The notes below the pieces were generated by a model. The model saw only the letters and a program-made list of their open reading frames with translations. It was not told where the DNA came from and did no database searches. Below, one piece after another: positions 48,792-57,846 of a stretch of DNA of 64,000 nt (positions are counted from its first letter, which is position 1; the number at the start of each line of letters is the position of its first letter). The DNA comes from an uncultured Synechococcus sp. (GTDB taxonomy: Bacteria > Cyanobacteriota > Cyanobacteriia > PCC-6307 > Cyanobiaceae). A program made the translations under genes and the position numbers. The stretch is from the NCBI GenBank assembly GCA_913057985.1, contig CAJXPL010000001.1, forward strand, positions 62,001-126,000, written 5' to 3'.

Positions 48792-50573
48792 ATGCGCGTC
48801 TCCCGCCTGCTGCTGGTGACGCTTCGGGATGTTCCCGCCGAAGCGGAGATCACCTCGCATCAGTTGCTTCTCAGGGCCGGGTATATCCGTCGCGTGGGAT
48901 CAGGGATCTACGCGTACCTCCCCTTGATGTGGAGGGTGCTGCAAAAGATCACCGCCGTGGTGCGCGAGGAGATGAACCGCGCCGGCGCCCAGGAAACCCT
49001 GCTGCCGCAGCTGCACCCTGCTGAGCTCTGGCAGAAGAGCGGGCGTTGGCAGGGCTACACCGCTGGCGAGGGGATCATGTTCCACCTCGAAGACCGCCAG
49101 GGCAGAGAACTGGGGCTTGGTCCGACCCATGAAGAAGTGATCACCAGCCTGGCAGGGGAGCTGCTGAGGTCATACCGGCAGCTCCCGGTGAACCTCTATC
49201 AAATCCAGACCAAATTTCGCGACGAGATCCGTCCCCGCTTCGGACTGATGCGAGGCCGCGAATTCATCATGAAGGACGCGTACTCCTTCCATGCCAGCGA
49301 AGCGGATCTTCGCGAGACCTATGGCGTGATGGATCAGGCCTACCGCCGCATCTTTGAACGTTGTGGCCTGGATGCCGTCCCTGTCGATGCCGATAGCGGC
49401 GCGATCGGCGGCGCCGCCTCCCAGGAGTTCATGGTGACGGCGGATGCCGGGGAAGACCTGATCCTGATCAGCGATGACGGCCAATACGCCGCCAACCAAG
49501 AAAAGGCTGTTTCGATCCCATCCGCCGCATCTCCTCTTCCCGACGGCCCGGAGGAATCGATTCCAACCCCTGGCTTGGGCAGCATCGAAAGCCTCTGCGA
49601 CGCCAAAGGCTGGGATCCGAGCCAGGTGGTGAAGGTGCTGCTGTTCGTGGCGACCCTGGACGATGAGACCCTCCAACCGCTGTTGGTGAGCCTCCGTGGT
49701 GACCAGGAGCTCAATCCCACCAAGGTCGCGAACGCGGTCAGCCGAACCCTCAACAAGGGTGTTCTCGATTGCCGCCCGATCACACCAGAGGACAGCAACC
49801 GTCAGCAGATTGATCCGCTCCCCTTTGGATCGATCGGGCCTGACCTCTCCGATGACGTCTTGCAGGGAGCCAAGACCTGGGAGCCAACATTCCTGCGTCT
49901 GGCTGATGAAACCGCCAGCGAACTCGGCAGCTTCATCTGTGGTGCCAACACACCCGATCTGCACCGTTTCAACACCAGCTGGACGGCCATCGGGCAAAAG
50001 CCGACCAGCCTGGATCTGCGTAATGCACGAGCCGGCGACGTCTGCCAACACACCCCTGAATCACGACTGACGGAAAAAAGAGGCATCGAAGTCGGCCACA
50101 TTTTTCAGTTGGGCCGGAAATATTCCGAGGCCATGGAGAGCCGCTTCACCAACGAGAACGGCAAGACCGAACCGTTCTGGATGGGTTGCTACGGCATCGG
50201 CGTTTCGCGATTGGCGCAGGCTGCCGTCGAGCAGCATCACGATGACAGCGGCATCTGCTGGCCGACGGCCATCGCACCCTTCGAGGCGATCGTGGTCGTG
50301 GCCAACATCCAGGACGACACCCAGGCGCAGCTGGGGGAAGCGCTCTACTCGGAGCTTCAGAACGCTGGGGTGGATGTGCTGATCGACGACCGCAAGGAAC
50401 GCGCCGGCGTCAAGTTCAAAGACGCCGATTTGATCGGCATCCCTTGGCGGATCGTGGTAGGACGCGACGCCAGCGAGGGCACCGTTGAACTGGTGTGCCG
50501 CAGCAGCCGCGAGGTGCAAAAGCTTCCCCACGCTGAGGCTGTGACCTGCCTGATCAAGGGACTCCACCCCTAA
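48792..50573 (+). CDS. proS: Prolyl-tRNA synthetase (bacterial type with editing domain)
   Basis: Charges tRNA-Pro. The 593-residue product from the ATG at 48792 has class II motif 1 in RAGYIRRVGSGIYAYLPLM and motif 2 in FRDEIRPRFGLMRGREFIMKDAYSFH. An editing insertion (INS) lies between motifs 2 and 3, motif 3 is in CYGIGVSRLAQAAVEQ, and the anticodon-binding domain is at the C-terminus. psb27 begins 24 bp after its stop. Confidence 0.97.
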   Translation: MRVSRLLLVTLRDVPAEAEITSHQLLLRAGYIRRVGSGIYAYLPLMWRVLQKITAVVREEMNRAGAQETLLPQLHPAELWQKSGRWQGYTAGEGIMFHLEDRQGRELGLGPTHEEVITSLAGELLRSYRQLPVNLYQIQTKFRDEIRPRFGLMRGREFIMKDAYSFHASEADLRETYGVMDQAYRRIFERCGLDAVPVDADSGAIGGAASQEFMVTADAGEDLILISDDGQYAANQEKAVSIPSAASPLPDGPEESIPTPGLGSIESLCDAKGWDPSQVVKVLLFVATLDDETLQPLLVSLRGDQELNPTKVANAVSRTLNKGVLDCRPITPEDSNRQQIDPLPFGSIGPDLSDDVLQGAKTWEPTFLRLADETASELGSFICGANTPDLHRFNTSWTAIGQKPTSLDLRNARAGDVCQHTPESRLTEKRGIEVGHIFQLGRKYSEAMESRFTNENGKTEPFWMGCYGIGVSRLAQAAVEQHHDDSGICWPTAIAPFEAIVVVANIQDDTQAQLGEALYSELQNAGVDVLIDDRKERAGVKFKDADLIGIPWRIVVGRDASEGTVELVCRSSREVQKLPHAEAVTCLIKGLHP

Positions 50574-50597
50574 AGTCGAATGACACTGAAGGGTTTC

Positions 50598-51023
50598 ATG
50601 CTCTCCGCACTGACACGCCTGCTTCGCTCCCTCAGCAGGGCCGCCGTAGCCCTCGGCCTCGGGTTATGCCTCCTTCTGACGGCCTGCAGTGGGGACGCTG
50701 AAGCTCGTCTGAGCGGCGACTACGTGGAAGACACCGTGGCGGTCTCCCGCACTCTGCTGACGGTGATCGACCTGCCTCAGGACGATCCCACCCACGCTGA
50801 AGCTGAAGCCGACGCCCGGGCCCTGATCAACGACTACATGTCCCGTTATCGGCCCCAGCCCCGTGTGAACGGACTCAGCTCCTTCACCACGATGCAGACC
50901 GCGCTGAATTCGCTGGCTGGTCATTACGCCTCCTACGCCAATCGCCCCCTGCCGGAAGCGCTGCATGACCGCATCGCCAAGGAACTCAACAAGGCTGAGA
51001 AATCAGTAGTCCGGGGCAGCTGA
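50598..51023 (+). CDS. psb27: Photosystem II assembly lipoprotein Psb27
   Basis: A lumenal lipoprotein bound to CP43 during photosystem II assembly and repair. The 141-residue product from the ATG at 50598 has an N-terminal signal with the lipobox LLTAC (Cys near residue 30), then the four-helix domain with GDYVEDTVAVSRTLLTVI and MSRYRP. A GAAGGG ribosome-binding site precedes this ATG, favouring it over the ATG 18 bases upstream. It probably lies in one operon with proS. Confidence 0.94.
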   Translation: MLSALTRLLRSLSRAAVALGLGLCLLLTACSGDAEARLSGDYVEDTVAVSRTLLTVIDLPQDDPTHAEAEADARALINDYMSRYRPQPRVNGLSSFTTMQTALNSLAGHYASYANRPLPEALHDRIAKELNKAEKSVVRGS

Positions 51024-51045
51024 GCCCCCCGAAACCAGCTCGGTT

Positions 51046-51075
51046 TTGACGAGTCCACCCGAGATCTGAGATACT
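51046..51075 (+). promoter_or_regulatory. Sigma-70-like promoter of purA
   Basis: TTGACG (51046-51051) and GATACT (51070-51075) with an 18-bp spacer lie 35-60 bp upstream of purA. A weak AAACC/GGTTT hairpin (51032-51046) overlaps the -35 region and could end the psb27 transcript. Confidence 0.55.
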
Positions 51076-51109
51076 CGCGGATTGTGCAGATCTGCGGCTT
51101 CGGGCCGCC

Positions 51110-52429
51110 GTGTTCTTGGCCAACGTTGTCGTCATCGGAGCGCAGTGGGGTGACGAGGGAAAAGGAAAGATCACCGATCTCCTGAGCCGCTCCGCCGATG
51201 TGGTGGTCCGCTATCAGGGTGGTGTGAATGCAGGCCACACGATCGTTGTTGACGATCGTGTGCTCAAGCTGCACCTGATTCCCTCTGGAATCCTCTATCC
51301 CGACACGATCTGTCTGATCGGATCCGGCACGGTGGTGGATCCCAAGGTGATGCTCGGTGAGCTGGACATGCTCATCGCCAACGACATTGATATTTCCGGG
51401 CTTCGTCTGGCATCCACAGCCCACGTGACGATGCCCTACCACCGCCTGCTCGACCAGGCCATGGAGAAGCAGAGGGGAGCACGACGGATCGGAACCACAG
51501 GCCGTGGAATCGGCCCCACCTACGCCGACAAGTCGCAGCGCAGCGGCATCCGTGTGATCGACCTGCTGGACGAACAGCGGCTGCGGGATCGCCTTGAAGG
51601 CCCACTGCAGGAGAAGAACGAACTTCTTCAAACCATTTACGGCGTTGAGCCCCTGAACGCCGAAGACGTCATCCAGGAATATCTGGGATACGGCAAGCGC
51701 CTCGCTCCCCACGTGGTGGAGTGCACCCAGACGATTCATCAGGCAGCGCGAGATCGCAAGAACATCCTGTTCGAAGGTGCCCAGGGCACGCTGCTGGACC
51801 TGGACCACGGCACCTACCCCTACGTCACGTCCTCCAACCCCGTTTCCGGCGGGGCCTGCATCGGTGCAGGCGTGGGCCCAACCCTGATTGACCGCGTCAT
51901 CGGCGTTGCCAAGGCCTACACCACCCGCGTGGGTGAAGGCCCCTTCCCCACTGAGCTGAGCGGAAGCCTGAATGACCAGCTCACGGAACGGGGTGGCGAA
52001 TTCGGTACCACCACGGGCCGCCAGAGGCGCTGTGGCTGGTTTGACGGCGTGATCGGTCGCTACGCCGTGCAGGTCAACGGCTTGGACTGTCTGGCCGTGA
52101 CCAAGCTGGATGTGCTGGACGAACTGGACGAAATTCAGGTCTGCGTGGCCTATGAACTCAATGGCGAGCGAATCGAGCACTTCCCCAGCAGTGCCGATGA
52201 CTTCGCCCAGTGCAAACCCATCTTCGAAACACTGCCTGGCTGGCAGTGCTCCACCGAGGAATGCCGCAGCCTTGAGGATCTCCCCAAGCCAGCCATGGAT
52301 TACCTGCGCTTCCTCGCCGATCTGATGGAAGTGCCGATCGCCATTGTCTCCCTTGGGGCCAGCCGTGATCAGACCATCGTTGTCGAAGATCCGATCCATG
52401 GTCCCAAGCGAGCCCTGTTGAGCGCCTGA
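51110..52429 (+). CDS. purA: Adenylosuccinate synthetase
   Basis: Joins IMP and aspartate with GTP in AMP synthesis. The product is 437-439 residues with [22 protein letters not shown] at the N-terminus (the P-loop-like GDEGKGK), [23 protein letters not shown] and GEGPFPTEL. The start is either the GTG at 51110 or the TTG at 51116, which would give the more usual MANVVVIG. Confidence 0.97.
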   Translation: MFLANVVVIGAQWGDEGKGKITDLLSRSADVVVRYQGGVNAGHTIVVDDRVLKLHLIPSGILYPDTICLIGSGTVVDPKVMLGELDMLIANDIDISGLRLASTAHVTMPYHRLLDQAMEKQRGARRIGTTGRGIGPTYADKSQRSGIRVIDLLDEQRLRDRLEGPLQEKNELLQTIYGVEPLNAEDVIQEYLGYGKRLAPHVVECTQTIHQAARDRKNILFEGAQGTLLDLDHGTYPYVTSSNPVSGGACIGAGVGPTLIDRVIGVAKAYTTRVGEGPFPTELSGSLNDQLTERGGEFGTTTGRQRRCGWFDGVIGRYAVQVNGLDCLAVTKLDVLDELDEIQVCVAYELNGERIEHFPSSADDFAQCKPIFETLPGWQCSTEECRSLEDLPKPAMDYLRFLADLMEVPIAIVSLGASRDQTIVVEDPIHGPKRALLSA

Positions 52430-52470
52430 GCCGCTGACGTTCATACTTCGGGGCTGCTTTCCACGCCCCG

Positions 52471-53484
52471 ATGTCATCAGAGACCCGTTTCCCCAGCGAT
52501 TGCAGTCTCGATGTCGTTGGCATCGGCAACGCCATCGTTGATGTTCTGGTGCAGACGGACGACGCTTTCATCGCTGAACACGGCCTCCAGAAAGGGGGCA
52601 TGGCGCTGATCGATGAACAACAGGCCGAAGCTCTCTACAAAGCCAGTGGAACGGGCCTCGAGACCTCCGGTGGATCGGTCGCCAACACGATGGTGGGCAT
52701 CGCGCAGCTCGGCGGACGCGCCGGTTTCATCGGCCGCGTCCGGGATGACCAGCTCGGCAGCATTTTCAGCCACGACATCCGGGCCGTTGGGGCACGCTTT
52801 GAGACCCCAGCAGCCACCAGTGGAGCCACAACAGCGCGCTGCCTGATTTACGTCACGCCCGATGCCGAGCGCACCATGTGCACCTTCCTGGGGGCGTCCA
52901 CCCAACTAGAACCCGAGGATCTCGACCTCTCCATGGTCAAGCAGGCCAAGGTGCTTTACCTGGAGGGCTACCTCTGGGACAGTCCAGCCGCCAAACGGGC
53001 CTTCATCGCCGCCGCCGAAGCCTGCCGTGAAGCAGGTGGCAAGGTGGCTCTGTCCCTGTCCGATGGCTTCTGTGTGGATCGGCACAGAGCCAGTTTTCTC
53101 GAGCTGGTGAATGGTCACGTCGACGTGCTGTTCGCCAATGACGTTGAAATTCAGTCGCTCTACGAGACCGACGATTTCGACCAGGCCCTCGAGCGGGTGC
53201 GCGGCTGCTGCTCAGTGATTGCGATCACCCGTGGTGCCCAGGGGTCCGTCGTGCTGAGTGGAGACCAGTGCTGGGATATCGGCATCTTCGGCCTGGGAGA
53301 TCTGGTGGACACCACGGGAGCAGGCGACCTCTATGCCGGGGGATTTCTGCATGGCTTCACCCAGGGCGAGTCACTGGAGCGCTGTGGTGAGCTCGGAGCC
53401 CTCTGCGCCGGCCAGATTGTGACCCAATTGGGGGCCCGCTCCCAGGCCTCCCTCAAGCAGCTGGCGGAGACGCATCTGAACTGA
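52471..53484 (+). CDS. PfkB family carbohydrate/nucleoside kinase
   Basis: 337 residues. GTGLETSGGSVANTMVGIAQLGGRAGFIGRV is the first PfkB signature, and LVDTTGAGDLYAGGFLHGFTQG is the second, with the catalytic Asp in TTGAGD. Relatives include adenosine kinase and ribokinase; the adjacency to purA is suggestive of adenosine but does not prove it. The stop overlaps the convergent cutA end by 32 bp. Confidence 0.92.
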   Translation: MSSETRFPSDCSLDVVGIGNAIVDVLVQTDDAFIAEHGLQKGGMALIDEQQAEALYKASGTGLETSGGSVANTMVGIAQLGGRAGFIGRVRDDQLGSIFSHDIRAVGARFETPAATSGATTARCLIYVTPDAERTMCTFLGASTQLEPEDLDLSMVKQAKVLYLEGYLWDSPAAKRAFIAAAEACREAGGKVALSLSDGFCVDRHRASFLELVNGHVDVLFANDVEIQSLYETDDFDQALERVRGCCSVIAITRGAQGSVVLSGDQCWDIGIFGLGDLVDTTGAGDLYAGGFLHGFTQGESLERCGELGALCAGQIVTQLGARSQASLKQLAETHLN

Positions 53485-53797
53485 GCTCAGCGATGGCCCA
53501 GGCCCCATAGGCCGATGATGCCGTCACCGGCCAGCACAACCACTCGGGGGTGTCGTAGCTGTGGAGCTCGGAGACGGCCGAGCTCAGCGCGTCCACACGC
53601 TGAGCTGAGGTCTTCATCAGCAGCTGAACCTCATGGGACGCCTGCAGCGACCCCTCCCAGCGATAGAACGACTGAACGGGGTGGATGGACACACAGGCCA
53701 CGAGATGGCGCTCCAGCAAGGCCTCTGCCAACTGTTGGGCGCGCTCAGCGTTCGCTTCCGTGGTGAGGGCCAGCACGAGCCCACTCGCTTCAATCAC
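53453..53797 (-). CDS. cutA: CutA-like trimeric protein
   Basis: Trimeric CutA1 proteins are linked to divalent cation tolerance; their exact job is unsettled. The 114-residue product from a GTG at 53797 (a TTG at 53803 is possible) has ERHLVACVSIHPVQSFYRWEG and VQLLMKTS, the family signature. The start overlaps the cobK stop by 8 bases, so it is translationally coupled to cobK. Confidence 0.92.
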   Translation of the reverse strand: MIEASGLVLALTTEANAERAQQLAEALLERHLVACVSIHPVQSFYRWEGSLQASHEVQLLMKTSAQRVDALSSAVSELHSYDTPEWLCWPVTASSAYGAWAIAELSSDASPPAA

Positions 53798-54581
53798 GCT
53801 CAAGCCGATCCATCAGGCTGCTGACATCCTCGACGCATTCCATTCCGTCGGGGGGGGAGGGACGCCGCAACAGCAGCAAGCTCAGCCCCAGATCTGTGGT
53901 GAGTTGATGCCAGAGCTGTTCCGTTACACCACCGGACTGGCGGCAGAGCACCACGCCAATGCCCCAGCGACGGCAAAGAGACCGCTCGATCACCCCCGGC
54001 ACCTCCCCTTGCAGAGGGCGCACCACGGCCAGGTGATCCGGGGGCAGACCTGCCCGCAAGGCGGCGCGCAATCCATCGGGGGACGGAAGCGCACGGCCAT
54101 AGGGGATGGCTCCGGCGCGGCGCACAGCAGCAGTCAAGGCCGGAAGATGACGACCTCCAATGGCCAGCAGCAGGCGTTGGCCCTGGAGCGGTTGGGCCGC
54201 CAACGCATCGGCATCAGCCAGGAGAGAGGCCGCCCCCAGCGGTTCAAGGCGACGCTCATAACGCAGCAACGGTTGGCCGAGATCCGCACAGGCCGTGACC
54301 AGGTCATGGCTGATTCGAGCCGCAAAGGGATGCGTGGCATCCACCACCCAACGGAAAGGGCCGGCCTGATGCAGAGCTGCCTTGATTCCGCCAACGCCCT
54401 GCAGGGCACCAATTGAGATGCGCTCCACCGGCAATCCCGCGTAGGCCTTCGCTGCAGTTGCCGTCACCACACTCACGCTCACACGCCAATGGCGGCGGGA
54501 GAGCTCCTTCACCAAGCGCGGCCCATCACCGGTTCCAGCCAGCAGCAGGACACGACGCTGGTCATTCGCGGGGCCTTGCAT
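53790..54581 (-). CDS. cobK: Precorrin-6A reductase
   Basis: Reduces the precorrin-6 (or cobalt-precorrin-6A) macrocycle with NADPH in cobalamin synthesis. The 263-residue product from the ATG at 54581 has RVLLLAGTGDGPRLVKEL at the N-terminus, DATHPFAARISHDLVTACADLGQPLLRYER, and LLAIGGRHL in the second domain. It is divergent from ssb, with 29 bp between. Confidence 0.93.
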   Translation of the reverse strand: MQGPANDQRRVLLLAGTGDGPRLVKELSRRHWRVSVSVVTATAAKAYAGLPVERISIGALQGVGGIKAALHQAGPFRWVVDATHPFAARISHDLVTACADLGQPLLRYERRLEPLGAASLLADADALAAQPLQGQRLLLAIGGRHLPALTAAVRRAGAIPYGRALPSPDGLRAALRAGLPPDHLAVVRPLQGEVPGVIERSLCRRWGIGVVLCRQSGGVTEQLWHQLTTDLGLSLLLLRRPSPPDGMECVEDVSSLMDRLERD

Positions 54582-54610
54582 CAGGATGTGCGCCGACACC
54601 AGCTCAAGCC

Positions 54611-55069
54611 ATGAACCATTGCGTGCTCGAAGTGGAGGTGATCGACGCACCGACGGTTCGATACACCCAGGACAACCAGACTCCCATTGCGGAGATGGCC
54701 GTGCGCTTTGACCCCCTTCGGGAGGGTGATCCGCCAGGTGAATTGAAAGTGGTGGGCTGGGGCAACCTGGCCCAGGAACTGCAGAACCGTGTGCAGACCG
54801 GGCAGCGGCTGCTGATCGAAGGCCGGCTGCGGATGAACACCATGCCCCGGGGCGATGGCATGAAGGAAAAACGGGCTGAATTCACCCTGGCTCGGCTTCA
54901 TCCCATCGGCGCGGCAGCCACGGGTGCAGCTCCTTCCGGCAACCCCTCAGCCCCGGCCCCCAGCCGCCAGGCCCCCGCTGCTGCACCGACCAAGGTAGCA
55001 AAAGAGCCCGAACCGGCCAGCTGGAATGCGGCGCCCCTGGTGCCCGACACCGACGACATCCCCTTCTGA
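54611..55069 (+). CDS. ssb: Single-stranded DNA-binding protein
   Basis: 152 residues from the ATG at 54611 (MNHCVLEVEVIDAPTVRYTQ). An OB-fold covers about 1-100, followed by an Ala/Pro-rich linker and the acidic tail DTDDIPF, which recruits repair and replication partners. The OB core is diverged from E. coli SSB but fits cyanobacterial forms. priA, a known SSB-tail partner, is only 2.8 kb downstream. Confidence 0.9.
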   Translation: MNHCVLEVEVIDAPTVRYTQDNQTPIAEMAVRFDPLREGDPPGELKVVGWGNLAQELQNRVQTGQRLLIEGRLRMNTMPRGDGMKEKRAEFTLARLHPIGAAATGAAPSGNPSAPAPSRQAPAAAPTKVAKEPEPASWNAAPLVPDTDDIPF

Positions 55070-55098
55070 ATCAGAGGACAATCATGGGTCGTCGGCGA

Positions 55099-55287
55099 TT
55101 AACGGCCCGCTTCGTCCTGCAGCTCTGAAGCTCGGGTGATCAGTTGCCCGAGCTCCCGTTCAAGGGCGGCAAGATCCAGCCGCAGCTCGGGCCAGCGGCC
55201 CCCATCGATCTGCTGCAGCAACCAGCTGCGATCACGGTCGAGCTGCTGGAGCAGATCATCGATCCCGGTCGACGATGGATCTGGCAT
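55099..55287 (-). CDS. Small conserved hypothetical protein (helical)
   Basis: 62 residues from the ATG at 55287 (MPDPSSTGIDDLLQQLDRDRSWLLQ). Almost all helix with charged heptads, no Cys or membrane segment. It is convergent with ssb and divergent from the DUF2854 gene. The compact composition suggests a real small protein of unknown function. Confidence 0.6.
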   Translation of the reverse strand: MPDPSSTGIDDLLQQLDRDRSWLLQQIDGGRWPELRLDLAALERELGQLITRASELQDEAGR

Positions 55288-55356
55288 CTGGCTCGGGGTA
55301 GTGGATCTCCATCCTGATGGACTAGAGGTCAAAATGACGATCAAGCCAAGGCCTTC

Positions 55357-55899
55357 ATGAAGGATTTCTTCTCCCCCGGCAGCCTCGTCACCATCGCCGG
55401 AGGCGTGCTGACCGTGGTCGGTGCCACCGCTTACGCCACCGGAAGCGCCAACCTCAGCCTGCCCACGATTTTCTACGGAATCCCGATCTTGTTGGGGGGG
55501 CTGGCCCTGAAATCGTCGGAGCTGCCACCCGCCATCCGGGTGACACCGGTGAAGACGTTTCAAAAGGAACGCGAAGCTGCAGCCCCAGAACTGGGCAAAT
55601 TGCTCGGCGATGTGACGCGCTGGCGCTACGGCCAGAAGGCCCACCTGGAGTCGTCGCTGGAAGCGCTCAAACTCTGGGATGAAGACACCCCACCGCAGTT
55701 GGAAGAGATCGAAGAGCTGCATTCCGACAGCGGCTATGGCCTACGGATGCGTTTCCTGCTGGGAGCCGTTCCCCTCGAACGCTGGCAAGAGCGGCAGGAG
55801 CGGCTGGGGCGTTTCTTCGCCAAGGGGATGCGAGCGGAACTCAAGAAACTGGATGAACAACGGCTGGACGTTGTTCTGCTTCCGGCAGGTGAGGCCTAA
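55357..55899 (+). CDS. DUF2854 family protein
   Basis: 180 residues. Two hydrophobic segments near the N-terminus (SLVTIAGGVLTVVGATAYATG and IFYGIPILLGGLALKS) are followed by a soluble region with APELGKLLGDVTRWRYGQKAHLE. The family is found in cyanobacteria and plastids and has no proven function. argB begins 3 bp after its stop. Confidence 0.88.
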   Translation: MKDFFSPGSLVTIAGGVLTVVGATAYATGSANLSLPTIFYGIPILLGGLALKSSELPPAIRVTPVKTFQKEREAAAPELGKLLGDVTRWRYGQKAHLESSLEALKLWDEDTPPQLEEIEELHSDSGYGLRMRFLLGAVPLERWQERQERLGRFFAKGMRAELKKLDEQRLDVVLLPAGEA

Positions 55900-55902
55900 G
55901 CC

Positions 55903-56784
55903 ATGGCCCAATCCACCCAGAACAACGATGACGCCCTCAGGGTGTCGGTGCTCAGCGAAGCCCTCCCCTACATCCAGCGCTTCGCCGGTCGGCGCATCGT
56001 GATCAAGTACGGCGGGGCCGCCATGGCCCATGCCGAGCTGCGGGCGGCTGTCTTTCGCGACCTGGCTCTGCTGGCCTGCGTCGGCGTCCAACCCGTGGTG
56101 GTGCATGGCGGCGGGCCCGAAATCAACCAGTGGCTTCAGCGTCTGGAAATTCCCGCCGAATTCCGCGACGGACTGCGCGTCACCGACGCCGACACCATGG
56201 ACGTGGTGGAGATGGTGCTGGTGGGCCGCGTCAACAAGCAGATCGTGAATGGCCTCAATCAGCTCGGCACCCGTGCTGTTGGTCTGAGCGGAAGTGACGG
56301 AAGTCTTGTGGAGGCACGCCCCTGGGGGAATGGCAGCCATGGGCTGGTGGGGGATGTTGCCCGCGTCAATCCCGATGTGCTCGAACCGCTGCTGGAGAAG
56401 GGGTATGTGCCCGTCATTTCCAGCGTTGCCGCAACCCCCGATGACGGGCGAGCCCACAACATCAATGCCGACACGGTGGCGGGAGAGCTGGCGGCGGCCC
56501 TGGAAGCCGAAAAACTGATCCTGCTAACCGACACCCCCGGCATCCTTGAAGATCGCGATGACCCCGACTCGCTGATCCGCATACTGCGCCTCTCAGAGGC
56601 GCGACAGCTGATCGAGGACGGCGTGGTCGCAGGGGGCATGACGCCCAAAACGGAATGTTGCATCCGCGCCCTGGCCCAGGGCGTGTCAGCCGCCCACATC
56701 ATTGATGGCCGGGTTCCCCATGCCCTCCTGCTCGAAGTCTTCACCGACGCCGGCATCGGCACCATGGTGGTGGGACGCGGCTAG
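55903..56784 (+). CDS. argB: Acetylglutamate kinase
   Basis: Second and controlled step of arginine synthesis, activated in cyanobacteria by PII (GlnB). The 293-residue product has [47 protein letters not shown], and [29 protein letters not shown]. The C-terminus has EGGMTPK-like [15 protein letters not shown]. The N-terminal helix used for hexamer formation and arginine inhibition is present. Confidence 0.97.
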   Translation: MAQSTQNNDDALRVSVLSEALPYIQRFAGRRIVIKYGGAAMAHAELRAAVFRDLALLACVGVQPVVVHGGGPEINQWLQRLEIPAEFRDGLRVTDADTMDVVEMVLVGRVNKQIVNGLNQLGTRAVGLSGSDGSLVEARPWGNGSHGLVGDVARVNPDVLEPLLEKGYVPVISSVAATPDDGRAHNINADTVAGELAAALEAEKLILLTDTPGILEDRDDPDSLIRILRLSEARQLIEDGVVAGGMTPKTECCIRALAQGVSAAHIIDGRVPHALLLEVFTDAGIGTMVVGRG

Positions 56785-56787
56785 AGG

Positions 56788-57846
56788 GTGAGCGAGCAGG
56801 ACGCAGCACTGGACCTCTCTGAAGCGGAGGCAGCCCTGGAGCGCGGGGACTACGGCCAGGGCCTGGAGCTGCTTCTTCCCCTGGCGGAGCAACACCCGCT
56901 CAACAGCCCGGAGGGGCCGGGCCTTCGGCTCCTGATGATCACCGCCTGGATGGGCCAGGGGCAGGACGCGAAAGCCATCGCCACCTGCAGGCTGCTGAGT
57001 CGCTGCCGCGATCCCAAGTTGCGCCAGCAGGCCAAACAACTGCTCGGGGTTCTTGAAGCCCCAAGCCTGGATCGTCCGGAACGCTGGTCGATGCGCATGC
57101 CGCAACTGGAGCTGAATGGCTCCGGCAGCGGGCAGACCTCCACCATGCGGCGGCGGCGGTCGCAGCGTCCCGAACCCCCGCCACCACCACCCACGGGGCC
57201 GACGCGTTCACCTGCGGCGGGTTTCGCCGTGCTGGTGATGGCGGTTCTGCTGGGGATCACGCTGTTGCTGAGTGGTTGCGTCCGCATCGAGGCTGATCTC
57301 GACCTTCGCGGCCCGGATCGACTGGCCCTCACCTGGGACGTGAGGAGCACCCAGCAACGCCCGCTGCCCTGGCAGGAGCAATTCGAGCGAGACCTGCAAC
57401 GGGAGGTGCCCGGGCTGAAGATCGAACAAACAGGCCCAGGACGCCAACAGATCAGCAGCCGTGTTGCCTCATCGCACGAGCTGGCGCAACAGATAGCGGC
57501 CGTGGTTGCCGTGGCTGGTCGCGCGGCTGGAGTCTCACTCCCGCCACCGACGCTCAAGCTCGAAGAACGCAACTGGCTGCTGGGGGTGCAGCAGCACGTG
57601 CAGCTGATGGTGGACCTCAGCGATCTGCCCGAGATCCCAGGGCTCGACGTTCATCTGAGCCTGAACCACGGGCAGGTGGAGCGCACGGCTCTTTCCGGCA
57701 CCACCACCGAAGTCAGCTGGCAGGGCTGGCGCTGGAATCCGCTTGGCCTGGGGGGCGTGGTGATCCTGATGCTGCTGATCAGCAGCATGGTGCTGCAGGT
57801 GGTGCGTCGGAAGCTGGGCTTTGGCTTCCCGGAACTGCCTTCCTGA
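56788..57846 (+). CDS. DUF3153 protein with N-terminal TPR-like extension
   Basis: 352 residues from a GTG at 56788. Residues 1-95 are helical and TPR-like (EAEAALERGDYGQGLELLLPLAEQHP). A basic/proline-rich linker (RRRRSQRPEPPPPPP, about 121-137) follows. A hydrophobic helix at about 144-162 ends in a lipobox-like LLSGC (Cys164). The soluble DUF3153 domain follows, and a second hydrophobic helix lies at about 318-339. Its stop abuts the convergent priA stop. Confidence 0.82.
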   Translation: MSEQDAALDLSEAEAALERGDYGQGLELLLPLAEQHPLNSPEGPGLRLLMITAWMGQGQDAKAIATCRLLSRCRDPKLRQQAKQLLGVLEAPSLDRPERWSMRMPQLELNGSGSGQTSTMRRRRSQRPEPPPPPPTGPTRSPAAGFAVLVMAVLLGITLLLSGCVRIEADLDLRGPDRLALTWDVRSTQQRPLPWQEQFERDLQREVPGLKIEQTGPGRQQISSRVASSHELAQQIAAVVAVAGRAAGVSLPPPTLKLEERNWLLGVQQHVQLMVDLSDLPEIPGLDVHLSLNHGQVERTALSGTTTEVSWQGWRWNPLGLGGVVILMLLISSMVLQVVRRKLGFGFPELPS

